A DNA stretch of 64,000 bases, from NCBI RefSeq assembly GCF_004135365.1, contig NZ_CP035492.1, positions 2,402,001-2,466,000 of the forward strand. Reading direction: 5' to 3'. The position numbers and the translations under genes were made by a program. This document shows positions 18,462 through 28,124 of the stretch, one piece after another. This DNA comes from Paenibacillus protaetiae. GTDB lineage: Bacteria > Bacillota > Bacilli > Paenibacillales > Paenibacillaceae. The notes beneath the pieces were generated by a model. The model was not told the origin of the DNA. It ran no database searches and worked only from the letters and a program-made list of their open reading frames with translations. The first letter of the stretch is position 1, and each line of letters begins with the position of its first letter.

Positions 18462-18938
18462 TTAAGCTATAATATTACGTTCCAGCTCCGCCCACATTAT
18501 CAGCGCATCTTCGTTATTATCGGAATAATAACCCGGTCTTACGCCGGACGGCTCAAAGCCAAGCTTGCGATACAAATTTTGGGCGACCGTATTGGACACG
18601 CGAACTTCCAGCGTCATCCGTTCCGCACCGTAAAATACCGCTTTATGCTGAAGCTCCGACATAAGCAGCCTGCCGAAGCCTTGTCCGCGGCAATCGGAAC
18701 GTATCGCTACATTCGTTACATGCGCTTCATCCACAATGACCCACATGCCGCCGTAGCCGATCAATTCTCCGCCAGACTCCATAACGATATACTTGGCGAA
18801 CATGTTGTTCGTCAGCTCGTTGGTAAAAGCGTCCGATGTCCACGGCGTTGCAAAAGCTTCCTGCTCAATCTCCTCGACAGCCGGAATATCGGCAAGCACC
18901 ATCGGCCGGAACAGAACATTCCGTTCCGCCCCCGTCAT
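18462..18938 (-). CDS. rimI: Ribosomal protein S18-alanine N-acetyltransferase RimI
   Basis: 158 residues, GNAT fold. Acetyl-CoA site RGQGFGRLLM and the C-terminal NLYRKLGFEPSGVRPGYY are clear. In this tsaB-rimI-tsaD setting the protein is the usual RimI, N-acetylating proteins such as S18. It overlaps the end of tsaB by 4 bases and precedes tsaD by 56 bases. Confidence 0.94.
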   Translation of the reverse strand: MTGAERNVLFRPMVLADIPAVEEIEQEAFATPWTSDAFTNELTNNMFAKYIVMESGGELIGYGGMWVIVDEAHVTNVAIRSDCRGQGFGRLLMSELQHKAVFYGAERMTLEVRVSNTVAQNLYRKLGFEPSGVRPGYYSDNNEDALIMWAELERNIIA

Positions 18939-19744
18939 GGCTGGCCTGCTTCCGCCTGCTTGGCGAGCAGCTTCACTTCGGCCTCAACAAGCTGGGTATA
19001 ATTCGGAATAAACGTATGGACATTTTCCGTCTGCCCTGCCCGCAGCTTCGCGCGTCCGAGCTGCGCCAGCCAGCGGCCTTCCAAATCGTAAGGCAGCAGC
19101 TCTACCTGTACGCCCGCCGCCCGGCACTGCTCGCGCAAACGCTCCGCTTCCTCCAGATGCAGCTTCAAGTCGCCCGTCACGTAAATGCGCTGGACGCCGG
19201 CGTCTTCCTGCGCTGCCCGGCCTGCCATATCATCCGCCCAATCTTTCATCAGCCGGACGCCGTCCGCCGCAAAACAGGTCCAGCCGGCTTCAGCCGACTG
19301 TTTGTAGCCGCCCGTATATACTTGGCCGCGCCGCGCATCCATAATCGGCAGCACCCACTCGGTTCCGGCGGATGTGCCAGCTGCTTGTCTTCCGCCGGAA
19401 AGGGCACCGGCATGCAGCCCGCCGTAAGCCATTGCCTCCAGGCTGCTGACCGCAGCCAGCGGTTTTCCCCATGCCCAGGCGAGCGTTTTGGCTGCTGCTA
19501 CGGCAATGCGCATGCCCGTATACGATCCGGGACCTTGGCCGACAACGATACCGCCAAGCCCGTCCGGACTTACTCCGCTTTCGTCTAAGAGCTGCTGCAG
19601 GCGGTTAATGATTTGCACGGAATGGTTCCGTTCCGCAAACGATTGTACCTCGCTCAGCACTTGATCCCCTTGTATAACCGCCCCGGCCAAACAGGCCGTT
19701 GACGTATCAAAAGCGAGAACCGGGCGTTCTATTTCGTTACTCAT
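18935..19744 (-). CDS. tsaB: tRNA t6A biosynthesis protein TsaB
   Basis: 269 residues from the ATG at 19744 ([19 protein letters not shown]), with GGGAG upstream inside tsaE. The frame from 19765 would add 7 residues. It is the inactive TsaD paralogue that scaffolds the TsaBDE complex. The N-terminal LAFDTST and VVGQGPGSYTGMRIA are family hallmarks, and the metal-binding histidines of TsaD are absent as expected. It overlaps tsaE by 8 bases and rimI by 4, so translation is probably coupled. Confidence 0.95.
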   Translation of the reverse strand: MSNEIERPVLAFDTSTACLAGAVIQGDQVLSEVQSFAERNHSVQIINRLQQLLDESGVSPDGLGGIVVGQGPGSYTGMRIAVAAAKTLAWAWGKPLAAVSSLEAMAYGGLHAGALSGGRQAAGTSAGTEWVLPIMDARRGQVYTGGYKQSAEAGWTCFAADGVRLMKDWADDMAGRAAQEDAGVQRIYVTGDLKLHLEEAERLREQCRAAGVQVELLPYDLEGRWLAQLGRAKLRAGQTENVHTFIPNYTQLVEAEVKLLAKQAEAGQP

Positions 19745-20258
19745 TTTTTTGCTCTCCCATCTCATTCAAAACTTCGCACCAAGCGGCATACGGCTCCCCG
19801 ATTCCTTTGATCCGGATCACCCTTGCATCGCCGCCTGCGTGCTCCAAAAACAGCTCAAGCCGCTCCGGCGGGAGCAGCTCTTCGATCAACCGGGCCCATT
19901 CCACAATCGTGACGCCTTCTCCGTAAAAATAATCGTCAAGCCCCAGCTCGTCCGCTTCTTCCTGCGAAAGCCGATACACATCCATATGATAAAAGGGCAT
20001 TGCAAGCCCTTCGTATTCTTTAATAATCGTAAAGGTTGGGCTGTTCACCACCGCCTTTACGCCAATCGCCGCAGCAAACGCTTGCGAGAACGTTGTTTTG
20101 CCCGCGCCTAAATCGCCGTCCAAGGCGAGCACCGTTCCCGGTCTCGACCATTCTGCCAGCAGCCGCGCCAGCTCCGCCGTTTGTTCGCGGCCGGCAGCAT
20201 GCCATATGGCTTCGCTTGTTGTCTCCATATCGTTAACACACCCATCCATGTTACGCAA
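19737..20258 (-). CDS. tsaE: tRNA t6A biosynthesis ATPase TsaE
   Basis: Up to 173 residues. P-loop [16 protein letters not shown], then [14 protein letters not shown] and YHMDVYRL, and the Walker-B-like [15 protein letters not shown]. It is the ATPase that drives turnover of the TsaBD complex. Starts at TTG 20258, ATG 20249 or ATG 20228 are all possible; none has a strong ribosome binding site, and the first overlaps the thiL stop, which fits translational coupling. Confidence 0.95.
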   Translation of the reverse strand: MRNMDGCVNDMETTSEAIWHAAGREQTAELARLLAEWSRPGTVLALDGDLGAGKTTFSQAFAAAIGVKAVVNSPTFTIIKEYEGLAMPFYHMDVYRLSQEEADELGLDDYFYGEGVTIVEWARLIEELLPPERLELFLEHAGGDARVIRIKGIGEPYAAWCEVLNEMGEQKNE

Positions 20259-21324
20259 AATGATTGTATCCCCGCTTCGCCAGCGGAATCCGTCTAACCG
20301 CCTTGGAGCCGCTCCAGCCTGACGCTTCCGCGATCAGCTCCACCCCGGGCTCGCCCGCCTCCGTCTCGCCGATTATAAAAAACGGCAGCCCTTCCCGGCG
20401 GAACAACTCCTGCAATGGCTTGGCATCCTCGGCGGCGGCCGTGCCAATCATGGCATAATCTTCGCCGCCGTACAGCATCCACTCCAGCGGCTGAACGCCG
20501 GCATCGCGGGCGTAAGCCGCAAGGCTTCCCGCGAGCGGCAAATCCCGCTCGCGAAGTACAAGCCGAAGCCCTGACGCTTCGGCGATTTCCCATGCTTCGC
20601 TGGCGAGGCCATCGCTCACATCGTTGAGCGCGGTGCATGTCCCGCGCTCCAGCAGCAGGCGGCCCGCCCGCACCGAAGGCGCCGGGCGGCGATGCGCCTG
20701 GACAAGCGCGGCCGCCGCTTCGCCGCAGGCGGCCGCAGGTACAGCGCCCTCGCCCGCATGCGGTTGGGCGAGCAGCGCATGCAGCCCGGCCGCGGACATG
20801 CCGACGGGGCCGGTCACAAAGACGGCATCGCCGGGACGGCTGCCGGTGCGGCGCAACGCGCGGCCCGCTTCGACGGCGCCAAGCACTGTGACGGCGACGA
20901 CGAGATGCTGCGGCGACGAGGTCGTGTCGCCGCCGGCCACCGCTACGCCGTATCGTTCGGCGCAGGCGTACAGTCCGTCGTACAGCCGGCGCACCCGCTC
21001 CGGACCGAAGCTTCGGGGCACACTAACCGATACAAGCGCCTGCAGCGGAATGCCGCCCATCGCCGCAATATCGCTCACATTGGCGGCGAGCGCCTTGTAG
21101 CCGATATCTTCGTCCATCATCGTTGCCGCATTAAAATGGACCGTCTCCACCATCGTATCTACCGCAGCGACGATTTGGCGCGGACCAGTCAAACCATCTA
21201 TCGGCACAGCCGGATCAAGCAATGCGGCATCGTCGCCAATGCCGAGCACAACGCCCCGCTGCTGCTGCCACTGCTTCGCCTGGCGGCCTTCCGTCCAAAG
21301 CCGAATGCTAGCAAATTCATCCAC
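20251..21324 (-). CDS. thiL: Thiamine-monophosphate kinase ThiL
   Basis: 357 residues, slightly longer than the usual 325-340. Phosphorylates thiamine monophosphate to thiamine diphosphate. Typical elements: [11 protein letters not shown] near residue 30, the metal-binding [12 protein letters not shown], the GGDTTSS loop and [11 protein letters not shown]. The middle is visibly GC-richer than its neighbours, with Ala/Arg-rich stretches. It opens the thiL-tsaE-tsaB-rimI-tsaD operon, an arrangement known in many Bacillota. Confidence 0.96.
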   Translation of the reverse strand: MDEFASIRLWTEGRQAKQWQQQRGVVLGIGDDAALLDPAVPIDGLTGPRQIVAAVDTMVETVHFNAATMMDEDIGYKALAANVSDIAAMGGIPLQALVSVSVPRSFGPERVRRLYDGLYACAERYGVAVAGGDTTSSPQHLVVAVTVLGAVEAGRALRRTGSRPGDAVFVTGPVGMSAAGLHALLAQPHAGEGAVPAAACGEAAAALVQAHRRPAPSVRAGRLLLERGTCTALNDVSDGLASEAWEIAEASGLRLVLRERDLPLAGSLAAYARDAGVQPLEWMLYGGEDYAMIGTAAAEDAKPLQELFRREGLPFFIIGETEAGEPGVELIAEASGWSGSKAVRRIPLAKRGYNHFA

Positions 21325-21344
21325 TTACAGTTTCCTCCGGCTTC

Positions 21345-22226
21345 CTAATGAATATTCCGTTTTTTGAACCGGCCGCCCTTCACATCGTGAATATTGCCTA
21401 CCGCCAAAAACGAAGAAGGATCCAGCTCTTCGACGATCAATTTCAGCTTCGCTTCCTCAAGCCGGTTAATGACCACAAAGATCACTTTTTTGGAGCCGCC
21501 GGTAAACCCGCCTTCGCCGTTCAAATACGTAACGCCCCGCCCAAGGCGGTTCATGATGGCCGATCCGATCTCCTGCCATTCCTCGCTGATGATCCATACC
21601 GACTTCGATTCGTCAAAACCTTCAATGGCAATATCAATCATTTTATAAGCGATAAAGTAGGCAATAAGCGAATACATCGCACTGTCCCAGCCAAATACAA
21701 AACCTGCGCTTGATAGTATAAAAAAGTTAAAAAACATCACCACTTCGCCAACCGAAAACGGCAGTTTTTTCACCAGCAGTATCGCTGCAATTTCCGTGCC
21801 GTCCAGCGACCCGCCGAAACGAATAACAATGCCGACCCCCATCCCGAGCACAAGGCCGCCGAATATCGACGCTAAAAATAAGTTAGGCGTGAGCGGGGCG
21901 ACAGGGTGAAGGAAATAAGTGCCGAGCGACATGACGGTAACGCCGTACAACGTCGATAAAGTAAAAGTTTTCCCAATCTGCTTATAGCCGATGATGAGAA
22001 ACGGGATGTTAAGTACAAATAAAAAAAGTCCGAGGGGTACCTGCATCACATGAGCCAAAAGAATGGAAATCCCTGTAATCCCGCCGTCAATAATATGATT
22101 CGGAACGAGAAAAATTTCCAGGCCGACAGACATCAATAATGCGCCGATTGTAATAAAAAGCGCCCGCCGCGCCACAGTTAAAGCCGATAAACGATGATGC
22201 TGTTTGGTCTGTGTCATGGGCTGCAT
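21345..22226 (-). CDS. YitT-family membrane protein (DUF161/DUF2179)
   Basis: 293 residues; ATG with GGAGGCGTAGGT upstream. About six membrane segments (RALFITIGALLMSVGLEIFL, FGGSLDGTEIAAILL) followed by a soluble DUF2179 domain of about 80 residues (VWIISEEWQEIGSAIMNRLGRGVTYL). The function of YitT proteins is not settled. A second homologue lies at 49177-50043. It is close to thiL but probably a separate unit. Confidence 0.92.
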   Translation of the reverse strand: MQPMTQTKQHHRLSALTVARRALFITIGALLMSVGLEIFLVPNHIIDGGITGISILLAHVMQVPLGLFLFVLNIPFLIIGYKQIGKTFTLSTLYGVTVMSLGTYFLHPVAPLTPNLFLASIFGGLVLGMGVGIVIRFGGSLDGTEIAAILLVKKLPFSVGEVVMFFNFFILSSAGFVFGWDSAMYSLIAYFIAYKMIDIAIEGFDESKSVWIISEEWQEIGSAIMNRLGRGVTYLNGEGGFTGGSKKVIFVVINRLEEAKLKLIVEELDPSSFLAVGNIHDVKGGRFKKRNIH

Positions 22227-22341
22227 ACCTACGCCTCCTCTTGAGACCCGATTTCTATTATTTTACCCCATGCGCATTTGAAATCATAGCTGTTGGTACT
22301 TTCGTCCGCATAAAAATATCGTTTCATAGCGCTGAAACGGC

Positions 22342-22378
22342 AAAAGGACAGCCCCTCTTAATAGACAGAGGCTGTCCC
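22342..22378 (-). terminator. Terminator after the HD-GYP gene
   Basis: Stem GGACAGCCTCTg / AGAGGGGCTGTCC, then four T on the minus strand. It lies 28 bases after the stop. Confidence 0.65.
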
Positions 22379-22405
22379 GCGCTACAACAAGTCCGCAAAC
22401 ACCGG

Positions 22406-23488
22406 CTACATTTCTTTGACAATCGTAATATGCACTTCATCTTTTAACTCCAACTCATACGGTTCCTTGGGCAGCGTTCCGTTCGCTTCCATAATAATCC
22501 GCACGCGAGGACGGTGAAGAGCAAGCTCATTATTCGCCGATACGACGCCGATCTGTCCGGTGCTGAGCAATAAAGTGGTGGAGATCGGATAAATGGAAAT
22601 ATGCCGGCAAAATAATTTAATCAGCTCAAAATCAAAAAAAGTGTTGCCGGCAGCAAACAAATATTCAATCGCTTCGGCAGGCGAATACCTTCTGCGGTGT
22701 GGCCTTGGCGAAGTCATCGCATCATACGTATCCGCCAAGCCGACGATTTGGGCGTACGTATGGATCTCGTCTTCCTTTAAACCCCGCGGATAACCTGAAC
22801 CGTTAAATCTTTCGTGATGCTGCAATGCACAATGAGCCGATACAAGCGAAATATCATGATATTTGCGCAAAATATTGAAGCCTTCGGTTGTATGGCTTTG
22901 CACGATTTTCGTTTCTTCCGGAGTTAGAGCGCCCGGGCGTGCAACAAGCTCTGACGGTATCTTGGTCATTCCGATGTCAAACAGCAGCGCGCCGATTCCA
23001 AGCTCCTCCAGCTGAATGCGGTTATACCCTTTGGCTATGCCGATAATTCCCGCCAGCACCGCAACATTAACGGAATGCTGGAACATGTAAGCGTCCAATG
23101 TATGTATATTCGTTAGCGTAACAAGCACGTTAGGGCGTGAAGCCAAATCCTGAATAATTTCGCCAAACGCGCTGCGGAATTTTCTTCCCATATCCGGCGC
23201 GATTGTCCTGCCTTTTACAATATGGTTATCTTTAAACTCCATCATCGTTTTGTAGACGGTATCTATAGCCTGCCTGCGTGTATCTTCCTGAATCGTTTCC
23301 TCCGGTATCAGATCTTCTGTCCGGCCATCCTCTATGTAAATCACATCGATGCCCAACATTCTTAAACGGCTAATATAACGCTCGGTCAATTCGACGCCTT
23401 CTCCAAGCAATACATGACCGTTCTCCTGGAAGATGGCTTTGGCGAGCTTGTCCCCTTGGTTGACCTGATCGATATGAATTTTTCTCAT
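22406..23488 (-). CDS. HD-GYP domain protein (c-di-GMP phosphodiesterase-like, altered HD dyad)
   Basis: 360 residues. An N-terminal region of about 100 residues (a DUF3391-like start, MRKIHIDQVNQGDKLAKAIF) precedes the HD-GYP domain. The GYP part is intact (HHERFNGSGYPRGL), and the HSVNVA motif is present. The expected HDIGK metal motif reads LLFDIGMTKIP, so the histidine of the HD pair is Phe and the Lys is Met. Catalysis may be lost or changed, leaving a c-di-GMP sensor. Its upstream neighbour codes for a GGDEF protein, separated by a terminator. Confidence 0.88.
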   Translation of the reverse strand: MRKIHIDQVNQGDKLAKAIFQENGHVLLGEGVELTERYISRLRMLGIDVIYIEDGRTEDLIPEETIQEDTRRQAIDTVYKTMMEFKDNHIVKGRTIAPDMGRKFRSAFGEIIQDLASRPNVLVTLTNIHTLDAYMFQHSVNVAVLAGIIGIAKGYNRIQLEELGIGALLFDIGMTKIPSELVARPGALTPEETKIVQSHTTEGFNILRKYHDISLVSAHCALQHHERFNGSGYPRGLKEDEIHTYAQIVGLADTYDAMTSPRPHRRRYSPAEAIEYLFAAGNTFFDFELIKLFCRHISIYPISTTLLLSTGQIGVVSANNELALHRPRVRIIMEANGTLPKEPYELELKDEVHITIVKEM

Positions 23489-23590
23489 AGACTTGTTCCC
23501 GCCTTTAATTCAAGATAAGCCTTTTTCCAATTGTATTTTAACAAATTCACCGTTAGCTGACTATCTGCGAAACAAAGTTCGTGATACACG

Positions 23591-23630
23591 AAAAAAGACA
23601 GCCCGGATCGAAGGGCTTTTCCGGGCCGTC
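23591..23630 (-). terminator. Terminator after the GGDEF gene
   Basis: Stem GACGGCCCGG / CCGGGCTGTC with a loop of about 14 bases and a T6 run on the minus strand. It starts at the stop codon itself. Confidence 0.7.
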
Positions 23631-25308
23631 ATGCCATCTTGCGTTTCACAATTCGGTTTCTCCCGCTGAATTTGGCTTCATATAGCGCAGAATCAGCCTG
23701 GTTCAGCAGCACATGTATAAATGCTTTATGATCCGTTATAAATGCAATTTCCCGGCTTTCGATCGAAATAAGCCCGATGCTGATCGTGACGGAAATCGGC
23801 AGACGCTCGGCATCTATGGCCAACTGGTTGTTTTGTACCGCTTCCTTCATCCGTTCAGCTACAAATTCCGCTTGTTCTTTCGTTGTGCCCGGCATATAAA
23901 TTGCAAATTCTTCTCCCCCGTAACGGGCAAACACATCCGTTGCTTTCAGCGTGCCGCGGACCGCTTCCACTGTGGCGCACAGCACCTCGTCGCCGACCAG
24001 ATGCCCATACGTATCGTTAATCGTCTTGAACAAATCAATATCCAGCATAATGATGGAGAACGGTTCCTTTGTTTTGATGCTTTGGGCAAGACCTTCCTCC
24101 ATCCGCTCCAGCAAATGACGGCGGTTAAAGCAGCCGGTCAGGCTGTCCGTTATTGCCATGTGCTCCAGCTTCCGGTTCGCTTCGGATAACTCCTGCTGAA
24201 TTTGCATAAGCTCCCGGTTACGCTCCTGCAGCAGTTCATTTTGCGTATTCGTTTCTTCAATGAGGAGCCGCAGCTCCGTGACGTCCTGGAATGTAATGAG
24301 CCGGCCGATCGTCTGTTTGCGTTTGTTCCGGATCGGCGCCGACTGCATCAGCAAATAGCGCAGCCCGTCCAAATAGGCGCATAACTCAAGCTCCAGCCGT
24401 TCGCCGGGATTTTCGGCTTGTTCTTTGAAAAAGGCTACAACCGCCCGCTTGTCCGCTACCCGAAGACGCTCTGCCATCGCAAGCGGGTCAAATTTGTCGC
24501 CGATTCTTAAACGATAGAATGGCCGGAATATCATATTGGCGTCTACGATAATATCATGCTCGTCCAATACAAGAATCCCGCTGGGCATCGTGTTCATTAC
24601 GTCCCGCTGGGCGATTTGAATAATATCAAACACTTTCTGCCTGGTCATCGCATGTACAAGGTATAAGGAGACCACTGTAAGGCCGATGGACAAAAGCGGC
24701 TTATAGCCGCTGATGTTATGGAGCAGATAGCCATTCACAATGAGATCCGCCGCTCCGAACAATACAAGCGCGGCAAGGCCGTTCGCCGCGGTGCGGATCA
24801 TCTTTTTGTGCGGATCGGTTAACGCTTTGCGGAACGTATACGCCATAATGACAAAAGATACCGCTAAATATAACGCAATTTCTGCAAGCATCGCCCAATA
24901 AAGCGGGCCGTATTTCAAAAAGCCGGTTTCCGCGGAACGCGTGACAAACCAGCCTTCGGGATTCGCAATTACAGCTGCCGCACACAATACTGCCGGCAGA
25001 GAAAAAGCGATCAGCCGTTTTCTTTTTACAATATACGGCTGACCGGTTAAAAATATCGTGAAAACAAGCCAGCCTACGCCAAGTAACGTCAACCCCGCGT
25101 AGGCAACGGAAAGATAAAAAAGCCTAACCTCTGTATTAGGCGTGGATGTTTGCGAAATAAACTGAAAAAAGGGCCATATCATAAAAATGATATGCAGCAT
25201 TAAATAGATTCGGTGCAGCTTCGTAATGGAGCTGAAAGCAAACATATAGAAGAATAAGCCAAGCAGCCCGATAAAAACACTAAAGTCCAGCCACATCTTC
25301 CAATTCAA
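23629..25308 (-). CDS. Membrane diguanylate cyclase (7TM-PAS-GGDEF)
   Basis: 559 residues. Seven or eight N-terminal membrane helices (about 1-220) of the 7TM sensor type, a PAS-like domain (about 230-340; GILVLDEHDIIVDAN), a coiled coil (NELLQERNRELMQIQQELSE) and a C-terminal GGDEF domain. The active site reads FARYGGEEFAIY, a functional GGEEF form. The RxxD inhibitory site five residues before it is replaced by KATD, so product inhibition may be absent. It makes c-di-GMP at the membrane in response to an unknown signal. Confidence 0.93.
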   Translation of the reverse strand: MNWKMWLDFSVFIGLLGLFFYMFAFSSITKLHRIYLMLHIIFMIWPFFQFISQTSTPNTEVRLFYLSVAYAGLTLLGVGWLVFTIFLTGQPYIVKRKRLIAFSLPAVLCAAAVIANPEGWFVTRSAETGFLKYGPLYWAMLAEIALYLAVSFVIMAYTFRKALTDPHKKMIRTAANGLAALVLFGAADLIVNGYLLHNISGYKPLLSIGLTVVSLYLVHAMTRQKVFDIIQIAQRDVMNTMPSGILVLDEHDIIVDANMIFRPFYRLRIGDKFDPLAMAERLRVADKRAVVAFFKEQAENPGERLELELCAYLDGLRYLLMQSAPIRNKRKQTIGRLITFQDVTELRLLIEETNTQNELLQERNRELMQIQQELSEANRKLEHMAITDSLTGCFNRRHLLERMEEGLAQSIKTKEPFSIIMLDIDLFKTINDTYGHLVGDEVLCATVEAVRGTLKATDVFARYGGEEFAIYMPGTTKEQAEFVAERMKEAVQNNQLAIDAERLPISVTISIGLISIESREIAFITDHKAFIHVLLNQADSALYEAKFSGRNRIVKRKMA

Positions 25309-25400
25309 TAAGGCTCACCCATTCGTCATTAGCCATCTTCTTCCATTATAGCAAAATATATTTGGGCAGACAATTAGCGAATAGGAATATATTCATAGTT

Positions 25401-26581
25401 TCATTCGCTTTTTATAGGCCAAAGGTCTGATAACGTTCGTTCAAGGTATGGCGAGATATGAAGGAAATCACGAAAACGGGCATATTCGTCCCATTTTTCC
25501 TTCGATACCCGCTCAGTTGTCCGTACAGCCCGGATGAGCAGGTTTTTAGGCGTATGCTCGGGATCTACAAATTCCAGCATATGAACTTTGTAGCCAAGCA
25601 CTTCAAGCAAAGCGCCTCTTGCCGCATCCGTTGCAAGTGCAGAAAACCGTTCTTTCAGCAGGCCCTGGGAAAGAATCGGCGACAAAGCATCGCTGCTGAC
25701 TTGGCGGAACAGTTCATGCTGGCAGCAAGGCACCGTCATCAGCACGGAAGCCCCCAGCCGACCGCTTTGGCAATCGCCGCATCCGTCGCTGTGTCGCAGG
25801 CATGCAGCGTAACGACCATGTCGGCAGCTTGCAGCTCCTCGTATTCCGCTATATCGCCGACCAGGAACCGCAAGCGGCTGTAGCCAAGCGTCTCCGCTAA
25901 CCGTTGGCAAAATTCAATCACATCTTTTTTCAAATCAAGCCCGATAATCCGAATATCCCGCTTCTGTTCAACGGCCAGCAGATGGTACAGCGCAAACGTC
26001 AAATACGATTTGCCGCAGCCAAAATCTACAATCGTGATTTCGCGGTCTGCCGGCAAATGCGGCAAAACATCGGTTACCATCTCCAGAAACCGGTTGATCT
26101 GACGGTATTTATCCTGTTTTTTGGCATGGACTTTGCCGTCGGGCGTCATAATGCCCAGCTCCACAAGGAACGGCGCAGGCGCTCCTTCTGCAAGGATCCG
26201 GTTTTTTTGCCGGTTATGCTGGAGGCCGCCTGCCGGCGCTTTGCCGGTCGGCGGCTTGCGGAGCAGAGCGGCTTTGCCTTTTTTGCTGATCAGCAGCTGC
26301 ACATCGGCTTCCGCCGTCTTAAAAAGCGCCTGGCGGTATTGGGAAGCGAGAAGCTCCTCCATCCGTTCAGCCGCTTGCTGCTGCGCAAGGTTTTCGTGTG
26401 TCACCTTGTTTGTATAATGAAACTCGAATTGATAATAAACGTCGTTTTTTATTGCAACAGGGCGGATAACCGTCTTCTGCGGCGCCTCCGCTTGTTTGGT
26501 GCGCAGCTGGCTTAGCGTCGCCTGATACAGCTCCCCCGCTTCCATCCAGCTTTCAACCTGCTGCTGCCATGCTTCGTTCAT
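25401..26581 (-). pseudogene. SAM-dependent methyltransferase, split by a -1 frameshift
   Basis: The upstream frame (ATG 26581, GGAGG 5 bases upstream) ends soon after AIAKAVGWG. The downstream frame continues with ASVLMTVPCCQHELF and runs to 25401; joined they give about 390 residues. The Rossmann motif I is VDFGCGKSYLTFALY, with GLDLKKDVIEFC and VVTLHACDTATDAA as motifs II and IV, matching the Methyltransf_32 type. The break falls in a run of five G on the minus strand (CCCCC at 25751-25755), and a sixth G restores the frame. The substrate is unknown. It starts just after the DUF6483 gene. Confidence 0.8.
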
Positions 26582-26592
26582 AGCTGCCTCCG

Positions 26593-27252
26593 TCACCCTT
26601 TGTTGTTGTACTTCAGAACCAGATCGACGTATGCCGCATCCACTTCGTCGCGCGGAAGGCCGCCTTCTTCCAATGTATCGTCATCAATAAGCCGGATCCG
26701 GCTGTAGAAAGAGCCAATGACCTGCCAATCAATTCCTTCATCCTCCAGAAGCTCATACAGCGTATTTTCCGCCAGGTCGTACCGGCCTGTCGCTTCATGC
26801 CATTCCGCTTCCAACATCCGTGTCTGGATCGGCAGTTCGTAATCGCTCAGCTTGTCCAGCAGCTCGCCCGCTTCTTTTGCAGAATCGGCGATTGCCGTCG
26901 GGGCATCCAGCAGCGTCAAGCGCATAAACAGCTGCAGCGCCTGCAGCTCGCGCGTATACGCTTCATTTTCTTGCCCCAAATCTTCATATAATTCGCCCTG
27001 CTGCTTAAACAAGAGCGCAATCGCTTGGAGCTGGTCGGTTTGGACAACGCCGTTCGTCGTCATAACGGCAACCAGGTCTTCATCGGACAACGAACGGAGC
27101 AGCTTGGAGCTGAGTCCAAAATCTTTGTCCAGCAGATCGTCAATCAGCTGGATCGCTTCCGCCTGCTTCTGCTCTTTTCTCAGCTGCATAATTTGGCCTG
27201 CCGCTTCCGTCATTTGCTCGATCATCCGCATAAAAAAATCCCGTTGAAACAT
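26593..27252 (-). CDS. DUF6483-family protein of unknown function
   Basis: 219 residues starting MFQRDFFMRMIEQMTEAAGQ with GAGAGGGGAAAACTT upstream. Mostly helical and acidic, no signal or membrane segment; the layout recalls a TPR-like fold (QGELYEDLGQENEAYTRELQAL, LEAEWHEATGRYDLAENTLYELL). I match the N-terminus to the DUF6483 type from memory. It is followed within 15 bases by the frameshifted methyltransferase gene and preceded by a hydrolase gene. Confidence 0.8.
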   Translation of the reverse strand: MFQRDFFMRMIEQMTEAAGQIMQLRKEQKQAEAIQLIDDLLDKDFGLSSKLLRSLSDEDLVAVMTTNGVVQTDQLQAIALLFKQQGELYEDLGQENEAYTRELQALQLFMRLTLLDAPTAIADSAKEAGELLDKLSDYELPIQTRMLEAEWHEATGRYDLAENTLYELLEDEGIDWQVIGSFYSRIRLIDDDTLEEGGLPRDEVDAAYVDLVLKYNNKG

Positions 27253-27266
27253 AAGTTTTCCCCTCT

Positions 27267-28112
27267 CTATTCGCGCCCCGCAAATTGCCGAATCGCTTCG
27301 GCCAGCTTCCCGGGTTGCTCGTACATGCCCATGTGGCCTGCTTGTTCAAGCAGTACCTGCTGTACGTTATTGCCTTCTTTCATAAAAGTACGCTCAGGCG
27401 GAATAACGCCGTCATGCTTCCCTGCCGCAAGCAGGATCGGAAGCGGCGAATTCTGCAGCGTGCCGGTACGGTCCGGCCGTTCCTTCATGGCCAGCGCCGC
27501 CTGCTCGACCCCCGCTGCGCTTGTCTCCCGCCCGATGGCAAGCGCCTGCTCCACAGCGAAAGGCAGACGCTCCTTGCTTCCCGGGGCAAACAGCTTGGGC
27601 ACAAGCCCTTCCACAAAAGCGGCGACGCCAAGGGTGCGTACCGTCTCTACCGCTTTATCCCGGCCGGCTTTCGCTTCCGGGCTGTCCGGCAGCGGCGTCG
27701 AATGGATAAGCCCGAATCCGGCCAGCTTGCTCGCATATTTATCGGCGAAAGCGAGCGTAATATACCCGCCCAGCGAATGGCCCAGCAAAAATACAGGACC
27801 AGGTTGGAGCTGCTCCAGCATCAGAGCGACATCGTCCGCATAACGATCAATAGAAGGAGCTTCCGTACCGGCGATGCCCGATCGTCCATGGCCTCTCAAA
27901 TCAGGTGCGATGACACGCAGATGCGGCTGCAGCAGCGGCACGACCTGTTCCCAATACGCTGAGCTGCCGCAAAAACCATGGAGCATGACAACCGCAGGCT
28001 TCTCGCCGCTCTTACCGGCATGCGTTTCTGGATGAACATCGGAATCATAATAAGCGATTGTCAAACCGGTTTGAAGCGTCATCCGCTCCGTTGCAATGGA
28101 TACGTTGCTCAT
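27267..28112 (-). CDS. Alpha/beta-fold hydrolase
   Basis: 281 residues from the ATG at 28112 (AAGGAG 8 bases upstream; GTG/TTG-type longer starts are possible). Oxyanion region MLHGFCGSSAYWEQV, nucleophile elbow LLGHSLGGYIT, the acid in LAAGKHDGVIP and the catalytic His in LEQAGHMGMYEQP give a complete triad. It is similar to haloalkane dehalogenase/esterase-like enzymes; the substrate is unknown. It lies 12 bases after the yyaC gene. Confidence 0.9.
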   Translation of the reverse strand: MSNVSIATERMTLQTGLTIAYYDSDVHPETHAGKSGEKPAVVMLHGFCGSSAYWEQVVPLLQPHLRVIAPDLRGHGRSGIAGTEAPSIDRYADDVALMLEQLQPGPVFLLGHSLGGYITLAFADKYASKLAGFGLIHSTPLPDSPEAKAGRDKAVETVRTLGVAAFVEGLVPKLFAPGSKERLPFAVEQALAIGRETSAAGVEQAALAMKERPDRTGTLQNSPLPILLAAGKHDGVIPPERTFMKEGNNVQQVLLEQAGHMGMYEQPGKLAEAIRQFAGRE

Positions 28113-28124
28113 CTTCAGCACTCC

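Noticed and set aside
25401-25910. Separate 169-codon gene
   Set aside because: Only its second part is homologous to the methyltransferase C-terminus; the first part is the shifted frame.
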